Shown: positions 37,058 to 46,638 of the stretch, one piece after another
How the letters are laid out: each line of letters opens with the position of its first letter
Position numbering within the stretch: position 1 is the first letter of the stretch
NCBI GenBank assembly: GCA_028819215.1
Contig: JAPPMG010000088.1
Span: 1-64,000, forward strand
Source: Bryobacterales bacterium
GTDB taxonomy: Bacteria > Acidobacteriota > Terriglobia > Bryobacterales > UBA6623
Direction of reading: 5' to 3'
DNA length: 64,000 bases
Program-made: the position numbers and the translations under genes
The notes under the pieces: generated by a model
Seen by the model: the letters and a program-made list of their open reading frames with translations, nothing else
Database searches by the model: none
Told to the model about the DNA's origin: nothing

Positions 37058-37502
37058 CGTTCGCGGCCTCGATGCTGTCGGCCAGCAGCTTGGCGTCGGC
37101 GATGAAGTCCGGCAGTAGCTCAAGAACAGCCTCAGCGAAGTGTTCGTCGTACTTGTGTGCGCTGCCGTTCCGGCATTCTCGATACACCAACCAACGCTCC
37201 GCCATCTCCACATCCATCAACTGGTGTTTGGCCGCGTGCCGGAACAAGTCATTGAAGTACAGCTCGTCGGCCCGCCGGTTGCTGCCGAAGAACGCCGCGA
37301 GGCGCTTGCGCAATAGCGTCCCGCTCTGTTCCAACACCAGCTCAAATTCTTTGACGCAGGCAGCCCGATGGAGGTCGTGGAGGATGTCCGACTTCCCGTA
37401 TGACTTGACCTCGTTGAAGGCTACCTCCAGCGCAAGGATGCAGCGCCTGAGAAAGCCCGTGTCGATATGGTCGCGCCGTCGGGGCTCCCGTGCGTTGCCC
37501 AT
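37050..37502 (-). CDS. HEPN toxin / nucleotidyltransferase substrate-binding protein, HepT-like
   Basis: 150 residues, all-helical, of the HI0074/NTase_sub_bind family. The motif RX4HXY of HepT is exact: R111, H116, Y118 in RNGSAHKY. HEPN proteins of this type are RNases neutralised by their MNT partner, in known pairs by AMPylation of the motif Tyr. The cognate MNT is the next gene downstream, overlapping by eight bases. It sits seven bases after hsdM. A GTG at 37,517 overlapping hsdM is an alternative start. Confidence 0.88.
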   Translation of the reverse strand: MGNAREPRRRDHIDTGFLRRCILALEVAFNEVKSYGKSDILHDLHRAACVKEFELVLEQSGTLLRKRLAAFFGSNRRADELYFNDLFRHAAKHQLMDVEMAERWLVYRECRNGSAHKYDEHFAEAVLELLPDFIADAKLLADSIEAANDG

Positions 37503-37509
37503 GCGCCGC

Positions 37510-39102
37510 CTACCCACCCGTAGTTCCGGGCACGTCGAAGCCCAGCGCCTTTAGGTTCTGGGCGATAGCGGCGTCAAGCCGCGCGGCCTCTGATTGCTGC
37601 CCATGTAGCTCGCCGACCAGCCGCTTCATCTTCTCGTCGAACGGCTCGCCGTCGTCGGGCTGCGGCTCTGCACCGACGTATCGCCCCGGCGTCAGCACGT
37701 GCCCGTGTCGACGCACTTCGTCGAGCGCGGCGCTCTTACAGAATCCCGGAAGGTCTTCGTAGCCCTCCGCGCCTTCGCGCCAGGCATGGTAGGCCCGCGC
37801 GATGCGGGCGATATCCTCGTCGGTCAGCTCGCGGTGCGTGCGGTCGACCATCCGTCCTAGTCTGCGGGCATCCACGAACAAGATCTCGCCCCGCCGCGGG
37901 CGTCGTCGCGCCAAGAACCACAGGCATGCCGGAATCTGCGTCGAGTAGAACAGCTGCCCTGGCAGAGCGACCATACAGTCCACCAAGTCCGCTTCGACCA
38001 AGCTCTTCCGAATCTTCCCCTCGCCTGACTGACTCGATGACATCGAGCCATTCGCGAGCACGAAGCCGGCGACTCCAGACGGGGCCAAGTGATGCACCAT
38101 GTGTTGCACCCAAGCGAAATTGGCGTTGCCCTTCGGCGGCACGCCATAGTGCCAGCGCTTGTCGTCGGCCAGCCGCTCGCCGCCCCAGTCCGATACATTA
38201 AACGGGGGGTTAGCGAGGATGAAGTCGGCCTTCAGATCCGGGTGCCGGTCATTGTGGAAGCTGTCGCCGTGGGCAATTTGGCCTTCGATTCCCCGAATCG
38301 CGAGGTTCATCTTCGCGAGCCGCCACGTCGTGTAGTTCGACTCCTGTCCGTAGATGCTAATGTCAGCCTTGGCTTTTCCGCTGTTGCCGTTGCCGCTGAC
38401 ATGGGCGCGAATGAACTCGATCGACTGCACGAACATGCCGGATGAGCCGCAACACGGGTCATAGACCCGTCCCCGGTACGGCTCCAGCATTTCGACCAGC
38501 AACTTGACAACGCACCGCGGCGTATAGAACTCGCCCCCTTTCTTGCCCTCTGCGCTCGCGAATTGGGACAGGAAGTACTCGTAGACTCGACCAAGCACAT
38601 CCTTGGAGCGGGCCTCCTGATCTCCGACTTGGATATTGCTGATCATGTCGATCAACTGGCCCAGTCGTTGCTTGTCGAGCGCAGGCCGGGCATAATCCCG
38701 AGGCAGTACGTTCTTGATTGCGGGGTTGTCGCGTTCAATGGCAGCCATGGCCTGATCGACCGTCAGGCCCACAGTCGACTGCTTCGCCTTTGCCTGGAGA
38801 TGACACCAGCGGGACTCAGGCGGCACCCAGAAGATGTTCTCAGCCACGTACTCGTCCCGATCCTCGGCGGCCTCCTCGCCCCATTCGGAAAGCAGGGCCG
38901 TACGGCGTTCTTCGAAGGCGTCGGATATGTATTTCAAGAAGATCAGTCCGAGCACGACATGCTTGTACTCGGCCGCATCCATCGATCCTCGCAAGGCGTC
39001 CGCCATCGCCCACAACTCAGTCTCATGGCCGACGATAGCCCCACTATTCCGAGTTGACGCTGTAAGCTTGTCCGGCAGCTTCTCTTTGCGTTGGCGAGCC
39101 AT
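37510..39102 (-). CDS. hsdM: Type I restriction-modification methyltransferase subunit M
   Basis: 530 residues from the ATG at 39,102, which gives the usual N-terminus and has CGGAG upstream; the open frame continues 61 codons further without family features. N6-adenine methyltransferase using SAM. HsdM_N helical domain about 30-150 ([17 protein letters not shown]), SAM motif [10 protein letters not shown] (usually GSGGM), catalytic NPPF. First gene of the six-gene defence operon. Confidence 0.95.
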   Translation of the reverse strand: MARQRKEKLPDKLTASTRNSGAIVGHETELWAMADALRGSMDAAEYKHVVLGLIFLKYISDAFEERRTALLSEWGEEAAEDRDEYVAENIFWVPPESRWCHLQAKAKQSTVGLTVDQAMAAIERDNPAIKNVLPRDYARPALDKQRLGQLIDMISNIQVGDQEARSKDVLGRVYEYFLSQFASAEGKKGGEFYTPRCVVKLLVEMLEPYRGRVYDPCCGSSGMFVQSIEFIRAHVSGNGNSGKAKADISIYGQESNYTTWRLAKMNLAIRGIEGQIAHGDSFHNDRHPDLKADFILANPPFNVSDWGGERLADDKRWHYGVPPKGNANFAWVQHMVHHLAPSGVAGFVLANGSMSSSQSGEGKIRKSLVEADLVDCMVALPGQLFYSTQIPACLWFLARRRPRRGEILFVDARRLGRMVDRTHRELTDEDIARIARAYHAWREGAEGYEDLPGFCKSAALDEVRRHGHVLTPGRYVGAEPQPDDGEPFDEKMKRLVGELHGQQSEAARLDAAIAQNLKALGFDVPGTTGG

Positions 39103-40020
39103 GCGCGTGCTCCGTATCGGGCGACCTGCGGTGGCCACTGAAATCAACCTACCACGAACAATCGGACTCGCTCTCGATTCGCCATCATCTTCACGGATGG
39201 CTAAGCCAAAGACAGTTGCATGCTTGGTGACCGCGGCTGTCAAGATGCGCCGGGGGCCGCTCGACCGCCGCAAGGTTCCCGGCAATCACCTCGACGGGAT
39301 GAACGGCCTCGGGATTCGCTTGACCCTCAGCGGAAGTTGGAATTGCTGCGCAGGTCGCCACAGCAAGGCCGAATTGCCGCCCCAACATGGTTGGCAGGAC
39401 ATGCTGCCAAGCCGTCAAGCGGCGAAATGCCGGAGGCGAGCAGCGCGGCGGCGACCGCCAGCCAAGCCGGTAGGGACATCGCGACGACGCTGCAGAGGCA
39501 GGCGGCGGCGAAGACAGTGGCCCGCGCAAGCAAGCCGGCATCCCGGCCGTGTCTGCGGCCGCCAGCACGATCAGCGCCTACGGAGCCCTCGCGAGGCCGA
39601 AGATCCATCACCAAACATCGATTTCCCGCACGGGCCGAGGACAACATCGCCGACTTGAACGTAGGTATCCGGCCCCATGCCGAGGATCGCTACTCGGCGG
39701 CTCTGGAGCAGGTCGCGCACCAGTCGAAGAAGCTTGGGAGTCTAGCCAAATAAGTTCGTCGTCCAGCCCCGTTCGGCGGCGACTCTTCCCAGCCTCGTCT
39801 GGGGCGAGAGACGGCTCGGTCACAGCCTTGCAACTGCCTCGCCGCAGTCCGTTCGGATCCGTCATGCTGCCTGCCCTGACGGCATTCGGGTGCTAGGCGC
39901 TGGGGCCGCGCAGCCCGCCGAGGCTCTGTCTGCGGTCGAACGCGCGGCTCGGTGGACCGCTCTGTTATCGCTGCATCAATGCCGGTGCCTCTGCCGGGTC
40001 TGGGACCGCAAGCCGTTCGC
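39103..40020. other. Intergenic, about 900 bases upstream of hsdM
   Basis: No gene recognised. Several overlapping frames exist on both strands, including one on the minus strand with a hydrophobic stretch (about 39,420-39,530), but none has family features. The operon promoter should lie at the left side, near hsdM. Confidence 0.4.
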
Positions 40021-40052
40021 AAACCAGAGCAACGCCCGATTCTGGGCACATG

Positions 40053-40058
40053 TATGGT
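40053..40058 (+). promoter_or_regulatory. Putative -10 (TATGGT) of the coiled-coil gene
   Basis: TATGGT is followed by 6 nt and the ATG at 40,065. The same arrangement is conserved at the paralogue (58,502-58,507). Confidence 0.35.
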
Positions 40059-40064
40059 AAAGGG

Positions 40065-41219
40065 ATGCAGTGGATCGGCAGCGCAACGACGGTGGTAGCC
40101 ACGTTGGTCGCGATTGCTGCGCTGATCGTGAGCATCTGGGCGGCCCGCCGTGCCGCCCGGAGGCGGGAGTTCGAAATCCTGTTGGAGCGGATTGACCAGG
40201 AGACCACCAAGCGCGAGGCCGAGACACGTGCTCTGACCGAACGGATTGACCGGAAAGCCGAAAAGCGCGAGGCCGAGACCAAGGCCTTCATGGAACAGAT
40301 CGACCAGAGAGCCGAAAGGCGCGAGGCCGAGACACGTGCTCTCACGGAAAAGATCGACCGGGAAGCCGAAAAGCGCGAGGTGGAGACACGTGCTCTGACC
40401 GAACGGATTGACCAGAGAGCCGAAAAGCGCGAGGCCGAGACCAAGGCCTTTATGGAACAGATCGACCAGAGAGCAGCAAGGCGCGAGGCCGAGACACGTG
40501 CTCTCACGGAAAAGATCGACCGGGAAGCCGAAAAGCGCGAGGTGGAGACACGTGCTCTGACCGAACGGATTGACCAGAGAGCCGAAAAGCGCGAGGCCGA
40601 GACCAAGGCCTTTATGGAACAGATCGACCAGAGAGCAGCAAAACGCGAGGTGGAAACACGGGCCCTGACCGAACGGATTGATCAGAGAGCCGAGAAGCGC
40701 GAGGCGGAGGCCAAGGCCTTCATGGAACAGATCGACGAGAGAGCCGAAAGGCGCGAGGCCGAGACGCGGGCTCTCATGGAAAAGATTGATCAGAGAGCCG
40801 ACAAGCGCGAGGCCGAGACCAAGGCCTTCATGGAACAGATTGATCAGAGAGCCGAGAAGCGCGAGGCCGAGACCAAGGCCTTCATGGAACAGATTGATCA
40901 GAGAGCCGACAAGCGCGAGGCCGAGACACGTGCTCTCACGGAAAAGATCGACCGGGAAGCCGAAAAGCGCGAGCAGCGGATCGACCGGGAAGCCGAAAAG
41001 CGCGAGGAAGCGATCCGGGAACTGATGGACCGCAGCGACAGAAAGTTCGAGGCGCTACAGAGGCGAAGCGACGAGTTGTACCGCCAATCGGCGGAGGTAA
41101 CGGCGAGAGTGGCGCACAACGAGGCCGTCCTAGCAACGGCCGCGGAGTCGACCCCTGCGAGGGGTGAGACCGAGGCGGTGGCTGCACAGGATGTTTCGGT
41201 CGGTCGGCCGACCGAATGA
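40065..41219 (+). CDS. Membrane-anchored coiled-coil repeat protein
   Basis: 384 residues from the ATG at 40,065, five more from the ATG at 40,050. One transmembrane helix (TVVATLVAIAALIVSIWAA) near the N-terminus is followed by a basic stop-transfer RRAARRR. Fourteen tandem 18-residue repeats of consensus RE(A/V)ET(K/R)A(F/L)(M/T)E(Q/R/K)ID(Q/R)(R/E)A(E/D/A)K then make a long charged coiled coil. A conserved tail follows (FEALQRRSDELYRQSAEV). Residues after the anchor probably form a cytoplasmic rod. Function unknown. The paralogue at 58,007-58,495 has the same ends but far fewer repeats. Confidence 0.8.
   Translation: MQWIGSATTVVATLVAIAALIVSIWAARRAARRREFEILLERIDQETTKREAETRALTERIDRKAEKREAETKAFMEQIDQRAERREAETRALTEKIDREAEKREVETRALTERIDQRAEKREAETKAFMEQIDQRAARREAETRALTEKIDREAEKREVETRALTERIDQRAEKREAETKAFMEQIDQRAAKREVETRALTERIDQRAEKREAEAKAFMEQIDERAERREAETRALMEKIDQRADKREAETKAFMEQIDQRAEKREAETKAFMEQIDQRADKREAETRALTEKIDREAEKREQRIDREAEKREEAIRELMDRSDRKFEALQRRSDELYRQSAEVTARVAHNEAVLATAAESTPARGETEAVAAQDVSVGRPTE
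40212..40967 (+). repeat. Fourteen 54-bp tandem repeats inside the coiled-coil gene
   Basis: Exact 18-codon period with no spacer. Units fall in classes: KAFMEQID units alternate with RALTE(K/R)ID units, and some adjacent units repeat as pairs or triplets, which points to expansion by unequal recombination. One partial unit follows. Confidence 0.9.
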
Positions 41220-41345
41220 GGGTTGCCGCACCAGACCCGATCGTCGATTGCGGCAGCCTGATGCGTGCCTTGCCGACCGGAATACGGCGGGCCTGCTAAC
41301 AGACCTGCATGGCCGCAATGCACTGGGAAGACAGTCGTTTGGGGC
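41217..41345 (+). repeat. 3' flank shared with the paralogous locus
   Basis: The sequence after the stop codon resembles the sequence after the stop of the 58-kb paralogue (minus strand, 57,885-58,010). Shared elements include GAGGGT(T/C)GCCG after the stop and GACAGTCG(T/C)TT at the end. The duplicated unit is thus longer than the gene. Confidence 0.5.
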
Positions 41346-41824
41346 CAGCAGCCTTGCTCGGTGAGACCTGCGTCCCGGTTCGTCCAGCGCTGGTCGGCGC
41401 ACAGCGGAGCCAAGTGCGCTGTCATCGCTCTGGGGCTCCAGAGCTCCGACCATCGCGAGCCCAAAGCACGAAATGACAGACTTTTTTCGGCTCGAGCCAT
41501 CCGAGGCCGCCTAGCGGCCGCTCGCAGGGATCTGCTCGACCTAGACCGCCGCGACTCGACCGCCCGGAAGCCGGAATCGCTGCAGCGGGGCCTCTGTAGG
41601 ACACGGGCGAAGATGGCGTAGACGATGTCAGTGGCAAGGGCATCGCAAACCTCGACTACGGCGAGGTCAAGCAAGTAGGTACGGTATTCGCAAGCGGGCA
41701 GGATTTACACGCGGAGCCACTTCGTTGGCCTTTGCGAAATCCAATCCCGCGCACGACCAGCGCCGTCATGTCGGGCAGTCGCTATTATGGTTGATCCCCG
41801 CCGTCAGCAAAGGGGCGCGGCGGA
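41346..41824. other. Intergenic, about 480 bases
   Basis: No gene or RNA recognised. A TATTAT at about 41,784 could be a -10 for the helicase gene, without a clear -35. Confidence 0.35.
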
Positions 41825-44314
41825 GTGCGCAAGAACCAAATCATGCTCGTAGAGGAACAGATCCAGGCGCGTCAGCACCGTGCGAAGGAGGCAATCAAGC
41901 AGATCCTGTCTCGGCCGAAAGGCAAGCCGTTCGGTGATTACCAAGTGCTCTCCACCAGCGGTAGCGAGTACAGGATCGCCATGCGCGGGCCGGGTCTTTT
42001 CGACAATTACTGCTCCTGCCCCGATTTCTCCCGAAACACCTTGGGAACATGCAAGCATATCGAGAGCATACTCGGACGACTCCGCGGCCGGTACCGCTCC
42101 AAGCTCGCGCACAAACGCTTCGAGCGCGAGCGCGCGTCCCTTTCTCTCCGCTATGGCGAGCGTCTTGAGGTTCAGTTGAACCTTCCCGACGCGCCCGATC
42201 CATCGCTCGAAGCGGTTGCGGCCAAGTTCTTCGACGAATCGGGGCTCCTGGCGAAACGGCACTATGCCAGCTTCGCCTCGATTCTGGCAGAACTGCGGCG
42301 GGCGGACGGCACTGCGGTTGTCTACAGCGACGTCCTCGACCACGTAGACCGCGTGAACGAGCAACAAGAGGGACTAGCTTGGGAAAGCGAGCAGATCAAG
42401 AAGATCGAGGCGGGCCAATCGATTCTGCCTGGGTTGGTGAAGGTCTCGCTGTATCCCTACCAGATGCGCGGGGTCCTGTTTGCGGCGAGTCGCGGCCGGG
42501 TCGTGCTTGCTGACGACATGGGCTTGGGCAAGACCGTTCAAGCGGTCGGAGCAGCCGCGCTGTTGAAGCGCCGGCGCGGTATCGAGCGCGTGCTTGTAAT
42601 CTCGCCTGCCTCGGTAAAATACCAGTGGAAGACCGAGATCGAGAAGTTCTCCGATCTGTCGGTGCAGGTCATCGATGGAGACAGGCGAAAGAGGGTGAAG
42701 CGGTACGCCGATCCTCAGTTCTTCAACCTCATCAACTACGAGTTGGTGCGGTGGGACATGGAGGCGATCCAAGCCCTAGCTCCCGACCTAGTCATTCTCG
42801 ACGAGGCGCAACGTATCCGGAACTGGGCCACGAAGACGGCGCAGACTGTCAAGCAGCTGAAGAGCCGTTATGCGTTCGTCCTGACCGGAACACCGCTGGA
42901 AAACAAGGTCGAGGAACTCTACTCGGTTGTCGAATTTGTCGACGGGCGCGCGCTCGGCCCCGCTTTCCGCTTCCTGCACGACCACGTCCAGACGACCGAG
43001 ACCGGCAAGTTGATCGGCTACCGCGGACTGAATCAGATCCACGAGCAGCTAGAGCCCCTGCTGCTGCGCAGGAAGCGCGACGAAGTGCTCAAGCAGCTGC
43101 CGGAGCGAACAGATCAGGTGTTCAGGGTCCCTCTGACCGAGCAGCAAGCAGGTCCTTACGATGAGCAGAACGAGATCTTGGCAAAGCTGATGCACAAGTG
43201 GTCGAGACAGGGTTGGATCTCCGAGGTGGACCTCCGCCGCATAACCTGCGCCATTCAGAATATGCGGATGCTCTGCAACTCAACATTCCTCTATGACAAA
43301 GAGACGAACCACTCGCCCAAGCTTGAGGAGTTCCGGGAGATCATTCGCGAGCTCGCCGTCGAGGAAGGACGGAAGGTTGTTGTCTTCAGCGAGTACGAAC
43401 GGATGACCCGCCTAGCCGGAGAGGAGTTGGCCAAGCTGGGGATCGGCTTCGTTTCGCTGCACGGCGGTGTTCCGAGCCACAAGCGCGGTGCCCTGATGGA
43501 TCGTTTCCGCGAGGATCCCGAATGCATGGTGTTCCTGTCGACGGACGCGGGCGGCGTCGGCCTCAACCTCCAGTCAGCGTCAGCTGTCATCAACTTCGAA
43601 CCACCTTGGAATCCGGCTCGTCTGGAGCAGCGGATCGGACGGGTGCATCGAATGGGTCAGGCTCACCCTGTACAGGTAATTCACATGCTGACGGAAGGCA
43701 GCATCGAGATGCGCGTCTGGGAGACAATGCAGCTCAAGAAAGCACTGTTTTCCGGGCTGTTCGATTCGACCGCCGACGAGGTGAGCTTCGAGAAGCTCGG
43801 CCGGTCGACATTTCTCAAGGTGGTCAAGGAGATCGTTGATGACACCTCTGGATCCGCGGACGGTGACGAGCCTGTCCCACCGGCCGAGGATCTAGGTCCA
43901 GATCACGGCGAGCACGAGCTACCCGGAGTGCCCGACCAACCGCCCAGTGCGGAAACCAGCTCGGAGTCGACTCCAAGATCTCCCGATGACGGCTCAGGAC
44001 GCCGGCCGGCCGCCCCAGCTGACCGTCCGGTGGCCGCTCCCGCTATTGAGGAAGCGGTCGCTGGGGTCCTAGAGGCCGGCGTGAGATTCCTAGAAGCGCT
44101 GGCACCACCTCCGACCCAACCGGCTGGCCAGGCGGCACAGCGGGTGCCTCAAGCTTCACCCCCGACAGGACAGGCTGTTCTATCGCGACTCGTTCGGACC
44201 GACCCGCAAACGAACCGTCCGGTCATGGCAGTGCCGCTACCAGAGAACATGGATGCAGCACGAATCGGGCAGGCTCTGGACGGCTTGGCCCGAATGTTCT
44301 CCGGCGGCGCGTGA
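41825..44314 (+). CDS. SWIM zinc-finger SNF2-family helicase
   Basis: 829 residues. The N-terminal SWIM zinc finger has C63, C65, C76, H78 (CxC-x10-CxH), a nucleic-acid or protein binding module. SNF2 ATPase core: Walker A DDMGLGKT (about 230-237), DEAQ (326-329), GTPLENK, and second lobe TDAGGVGLNLQ and RIGRVHRMGQ. Such enzymes translocate on duplex DNA to remodel bound proteins. Residues about 690-790 are Pro/Ala/Glu-rich and disordered, an unusual tail. It reads away from the defence operon 2.7 kb upstream; a defence role is possible but not shown. The start is GTG 41,825 behind a G-rich stretch; ATG 41,843 is an alternative. Confidence 0.88.
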   Translation: MRKNQIMLVEEQIQARQHRAKEAIKQILSRPKGKPFGDYQVLSTSGSEYRIAMRGPGLFDNYCSCPDFSRNTLGTCKHIESILGRLRGRYRSKLAHKRFERERASLSLRYGERLEVQLNLPDAPDPSLEAVAAKFFDESGLLAKRHYASFASILAELRRADGTAVVYSDVLDHVDRVNEQQEGLAWESEQIKKIEAGQSILPGLVKVSLYPYQMRGVLFAASRGRVVLADDMGLGKTVQAVGAAALLKRRRGIERVLVISPASVKYQWKTEIEKFSDLSVQVIDGDRRKRVKRYADPQFFNLINYELVRWDMEAIQALAPDLVILDEAQRIRNWATKTAQTVKQLKSRYAFVLTGTPLENKVEELYSVVEFVDGRALGPAFRFLHDHVQTTETGKLIGYRGLNQIHEQLEPLLLRRKRDEVLKQLPERTDQVFRVPLTEQQAGPYDEQNEILAKLMHKWSRQGWISEVDLRRITCAIQNMRMLCNSTFLYDKETNHSPKLEEFREIIRELAVEEGRKVVVFSEYERMTRLAGEELAKLGIGFVSLHGGVPSHKRGALMDRFREDPECMVFLSTDAGGVGLNLQSASAVINFEPPWNPARLEQRIGRVHRMGQAHPVQVIHMLTEGSIEMRVWETMQLKKALFSGLFDSTADEVSFEKLGRSTFLKVVKEIVDDTSGSADGDEPVPPAEDLGPDHGEHELPGVPDQPPSAETSSESTPRSPDDGSGRRPAAPADRPVAAPAIEEAVAGVLEAGVRFLEALAPPPTQPAGQAAQRVPQASPPTGQAVLSRLVRTDPQTNRPVMAVPLPENMDAARIGQALDGLARMFSGGA

Positions 44315-44520
44315 TTCGCGGTTCTGTAAAGGCGGCTGAATTCACCGGCCCTATAGACGTCCGACCACTCCGCTCATGCATGGCACTGCTCAAATCGTGC
44401 TTGCCGACGAAGCTGCCGACATGGTCAAGCAACACGATGGCCCGACGCTACCAGAGGCGTGAGTGCCTCTATTCCATGTTGTCGGGCCGAGTCCATGTGT
44501 CAATTTGGCTGGCCCAAGAG

Positions 44521-44832
44521 ATGTCGCCCACCAATCAGCAGAACCCCAAAATCGACCCCGTAACCCCCCACGACGATAATCGCTGGCTTCACCCTGACCA
44601 AGATCAGAGTTTCCTACGCAGGATCAGTCGCTTCAACGCCGATCATCCGGTTGCGGTCCCTCTAGGACCGGTCCTTGAAGCAGGCGAGCGCGCAATAACC
44701 TCGCTGCCCTTCGTGACACTCGGCAATGCGGCAACCCCTCCCCGAAGGGCGCAGGCCTTGGATGTGTGGGCTTCGCCATCCAAGCAACCAATCTCCTATC
44801 ATTGCTCCAGTCCGCCCGGAGACTTGGCCTGA
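44521..44832 (+). CDS. Uncertain small hypothetical protein
   Basis: About 104 residues starting MSPTNQQNPKIDP. Codon use is moderately gene-like (for example RWLHPDQDQSFLRRISRF) and it ends 24 bases before the methyltransferase start. No family recognised and no good ribosome site. The rest of 44,315-44,856 shows nothing recognisable. Confidence 0.25.
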   Translation: MSPTNQQNPKIDPVTPHDDNRWLHPDQDQSFLRRISRFNADHPVAVPLGPVLEAGERAITSLPFVTLGNAATPPRRAQALDVWASPSKQPISYHCSSPPGDLA

Positions 44833-44856
44833 CGGGCGGGCCCGTGCGCTTCAGCA

Positions 44857-45780
44857 ATGTCGCTCCCCGCCCACGGCGTTTCCACAGCGGACTTGGCCGC
44901 CGCGTGTCGTGCATGGCACTTGAGGACGCCTGCGCCGCTCTTCGAGGATCCCTACGCGGCGAAGCTGTGTGGGCCCGTCCTAGGCTTTGCTCTGAGGGTC
45001 CGACCGTTCGAGCGGCTGCTGGCCAGAGTCGTGTCCTCCACGATCCTCCCGGTCGCAACCAGCATTGCGGCGCGTGCCCGCTTCGCAGAAGAAGCCATTG
45101 AAGAGGCGATCCTCGACGGGGCCGAGCAATATGTGATTCTGGGACCCGGCATGGATTCCTTTGCCTTCCGCAGGCCCGACCTGATGAAGCGCGTCCAGGT
45201 CTTCGAGGTCGACCATCCGATCACACAGCGTTGCAAGTTGCGGCGCCTCAGTAGAGCAGGCCTCCCGATCAGCTCCAATCACCACTTTGTTGCAGCGGAC
45301 CTTTCGTGCGTATCGCCGGTAGAGGCACTGCAAGACTCACCGTTCCGCGGAACGCGGCCCTCGTGCATTTCGCTGCTAGGCGTGGCCTACTACATCGAAG
45401 TCAACACGCTGCGCGCGACGCTGCAATCGCTGTCCGGCACCCTTCCTGCGGGTACACGGCTTGCCCTAGACTGGCTGCTTGACGGGGCTTCGTGCGACCA
45501 GGCACATGCCGACATGCGGCGCAACTTGCTGAGCTTTGTCGCCCGCCGGGGCGAGCCGATGCGGGCGCAGTACTCGCTATCAGAGATGCGGGCAGTCGCT
45601 GCAGAATGTGGTTTCCGGACCTTGGCAGCACTTCCCGTCTCGGCCCTTGGGGAGTCCTATGCTGCTCGCACGGGGGAAGCTCCACCGGAGATTCCGGGGC
45701 TCTTTGGAGTCGCTGTCCTTGAGGCAGGGCAGCCTCCTCCGTCCCGTCCGCGCGGCGGGTCGCCGGGACCGGCAACCTGA
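44857..45780 (+). CDS. SAM-dependent methyltransferase, LCM/TIGR00027-like family
   Basis: 307 residues. Family hallmarks are RFAEEAIEEAI, YVILGPGMDSFAFR (92-105, SAM-binding loop) and VFEVDHPITQ (115-124). This family resembles leucine carboxyl methyltransferase and includes O-methyltransferases of polyketide pathways, so a link to the PKS is conceivable, but the gene is about 20 kb away and the substrate is unknown. The first 20 residues are poorly conserved and the start is uncertain. Confidence 0.78.
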   Translation: MSLPAHGVSTADLAAACRAWHLRTPAPLFEDPYAAKLCGPVLGFALRVRPFERLLARVVSSTILPVATSIAARARFAEEAIEEAILDGAEQYVILGPGMDSFAFRRPDLMKRVQVFEVDHPITQRCKLRRLSRAGLPISSNHHFVAADLSCVSPVEALQDSPFRGTRPSCISLLGVAYYIEVNTLRATLQSLSGTLPAGTRLALDWLLDGASCDQAHADMRRNLLSFVARRGEPMRAQYSLSEMRAVAAECGFRTLAALPVSALGESYAARTGEAPPEIPGLFGVAVLEAGQPPPSRPRGGSPGPAT

Positions 45781-46265
45781 CTGCAGCGTCCGCCAATCGT
45801 GCTGACACTAGGCCCTGCCTGCTGCTTGTCTCCGAACACGCTGCCGCCCCCCGATCTCTCTCTGGCCCACACGCGAGTTGGACCCAGTTTGGAGTTACTG
45901 AGCCTGTCCCGAATCGCTCGGTAGAGCGAGGCAGACGGGGCATCGGCCAGGCCGGCAGGTGGTCGGGAGGACAGCCTTTCGGCCGAGTGCCCGCCACTGG
46001 AGCAGATCGTCTTCCGCAGGTCCCGATTCCGCGATCGTTCGGACGGCAGGAGCGGGTAAGCATGCCCCAGGGACGGACGGCTGCAAAAAACTCTGTGGCA
46101 GCTACTCACGCCACTGGTGGCGTCCGGCCATCGTGTCGCTCTACCATGTCGGCAGCTTGGCCGACGACGAGAGGATTGTAGCCGCGCGCGGCCATTTCGC
46201 AAATTGTGGGGAGATGCCGGGCCTGTCCCTGGATGGGCGATAAACGGCGAGCTGCACCCCGGAAC
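45781..46265. other. Intergenic, about 485 bases
   Basis: No gene, RNA or repeat recognised; only short overlapping frames. Confidence 0.35.
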
Positions 46266-46535
46266 TCAGCCTCCCGCTGGAAGTTGTGCAGTCTCGGTGG
46301 CCGCCCGTGGCTCGGGCGCGGCGGCCGGGCGGTATAGGCCCGCGCCCTCCAACAACCCTTCGAGCCTTGCCACGCGCTGCTCCAGTGTCCCGACTCGCGA
46401 CGCCAGTTCGCGGAGTTCGGAGCGTGCGGAGAGCAGTTCGCTGAGTAGCTCACCGCGCACCCGTCCGACGGAGGTCAAGATCAGCGCCGCCAGCACAACC
46501 CCCACAGAGAGGATGCCGATCAGTTCTGCACTCAT
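46266..46535 (-). CDS. Small membrane protein with coiled coil
   Basis: 89 residues starting at the ATG at 46,535. The N-terminal transmembrane helix ELIGILSVGVVLAALILTSV is followed by a leucine-rich heptad coiled coil (ELLSELLSARSELRELASRV and on) and a Pro/Ala tail. Architecture recalls the larger repeat coiled-coil protein at 40 kb. Function unknown. Divergent from the next gene. Confidence 0.65.
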   Translation of the reverse strand: MSAELIGILSVGVVLAALILTSVGRVRGELLSELLSARSELRELASRVGTLEQRVARLEGLLEGAGLYRPAAAPEPRAATETAQLPAGG

Positions 46536-46542
46536 ACCCCGC

Positions 46543-46573
46543 ACTATAAAGTAGCTGTATACACGGAGAGCAA
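46543..46573 (-). promoter_or_regulatory. Promoter of the small membrane protein
   Basis: Minus strand: TTGCTC (46,568-46,573), 17 nt, then TTTATA (46,545-46,550); the overlapping TATAGT (46,543-46,548) ends 7 nt before the ATG. The transcript would start within a few bases of the start codon. Confidence 0.45.
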
Positions 46574-46638
46574 CAACGCCGCCCGTCACTGCTTGACCTT
46601 TTGGTTCGCCTCGCCTCTTTAAGTCCGATGTCGGCATT

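Noticed and set aside
37058..37213. Longer N-terminus for the MNT-HsdS fusion
   Set aside because: The 52 extra residues overlap the HEPN gene in another frame and are low-complexity; the MNT domain begins at the ATG at 37,057.
39103..39285. Longer N-terminus for HsdM
   Set aside because: The 61 extra residues have no similarity to the family, and the ATG at 39,102 gives the standard start.
39220..39753. Plus-strand open frame of 177 codons upstream of hsdM
   Set aside because: No family features, several overlapping frames on both strands of equal quality, and no ribosome site.
40212..40967. Possible CRISPR array (regular 54-bp repeats)
   Set aside because: Units are adjacent without spacers, the period is an exact multiple of three, and an uninterrupted coding frame runs through.
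44311..44520. Extension of the small hypothetical protein to 44,311
   Set aside because: The first 70 codons overlap the end of the helicase gene and look non-coding.
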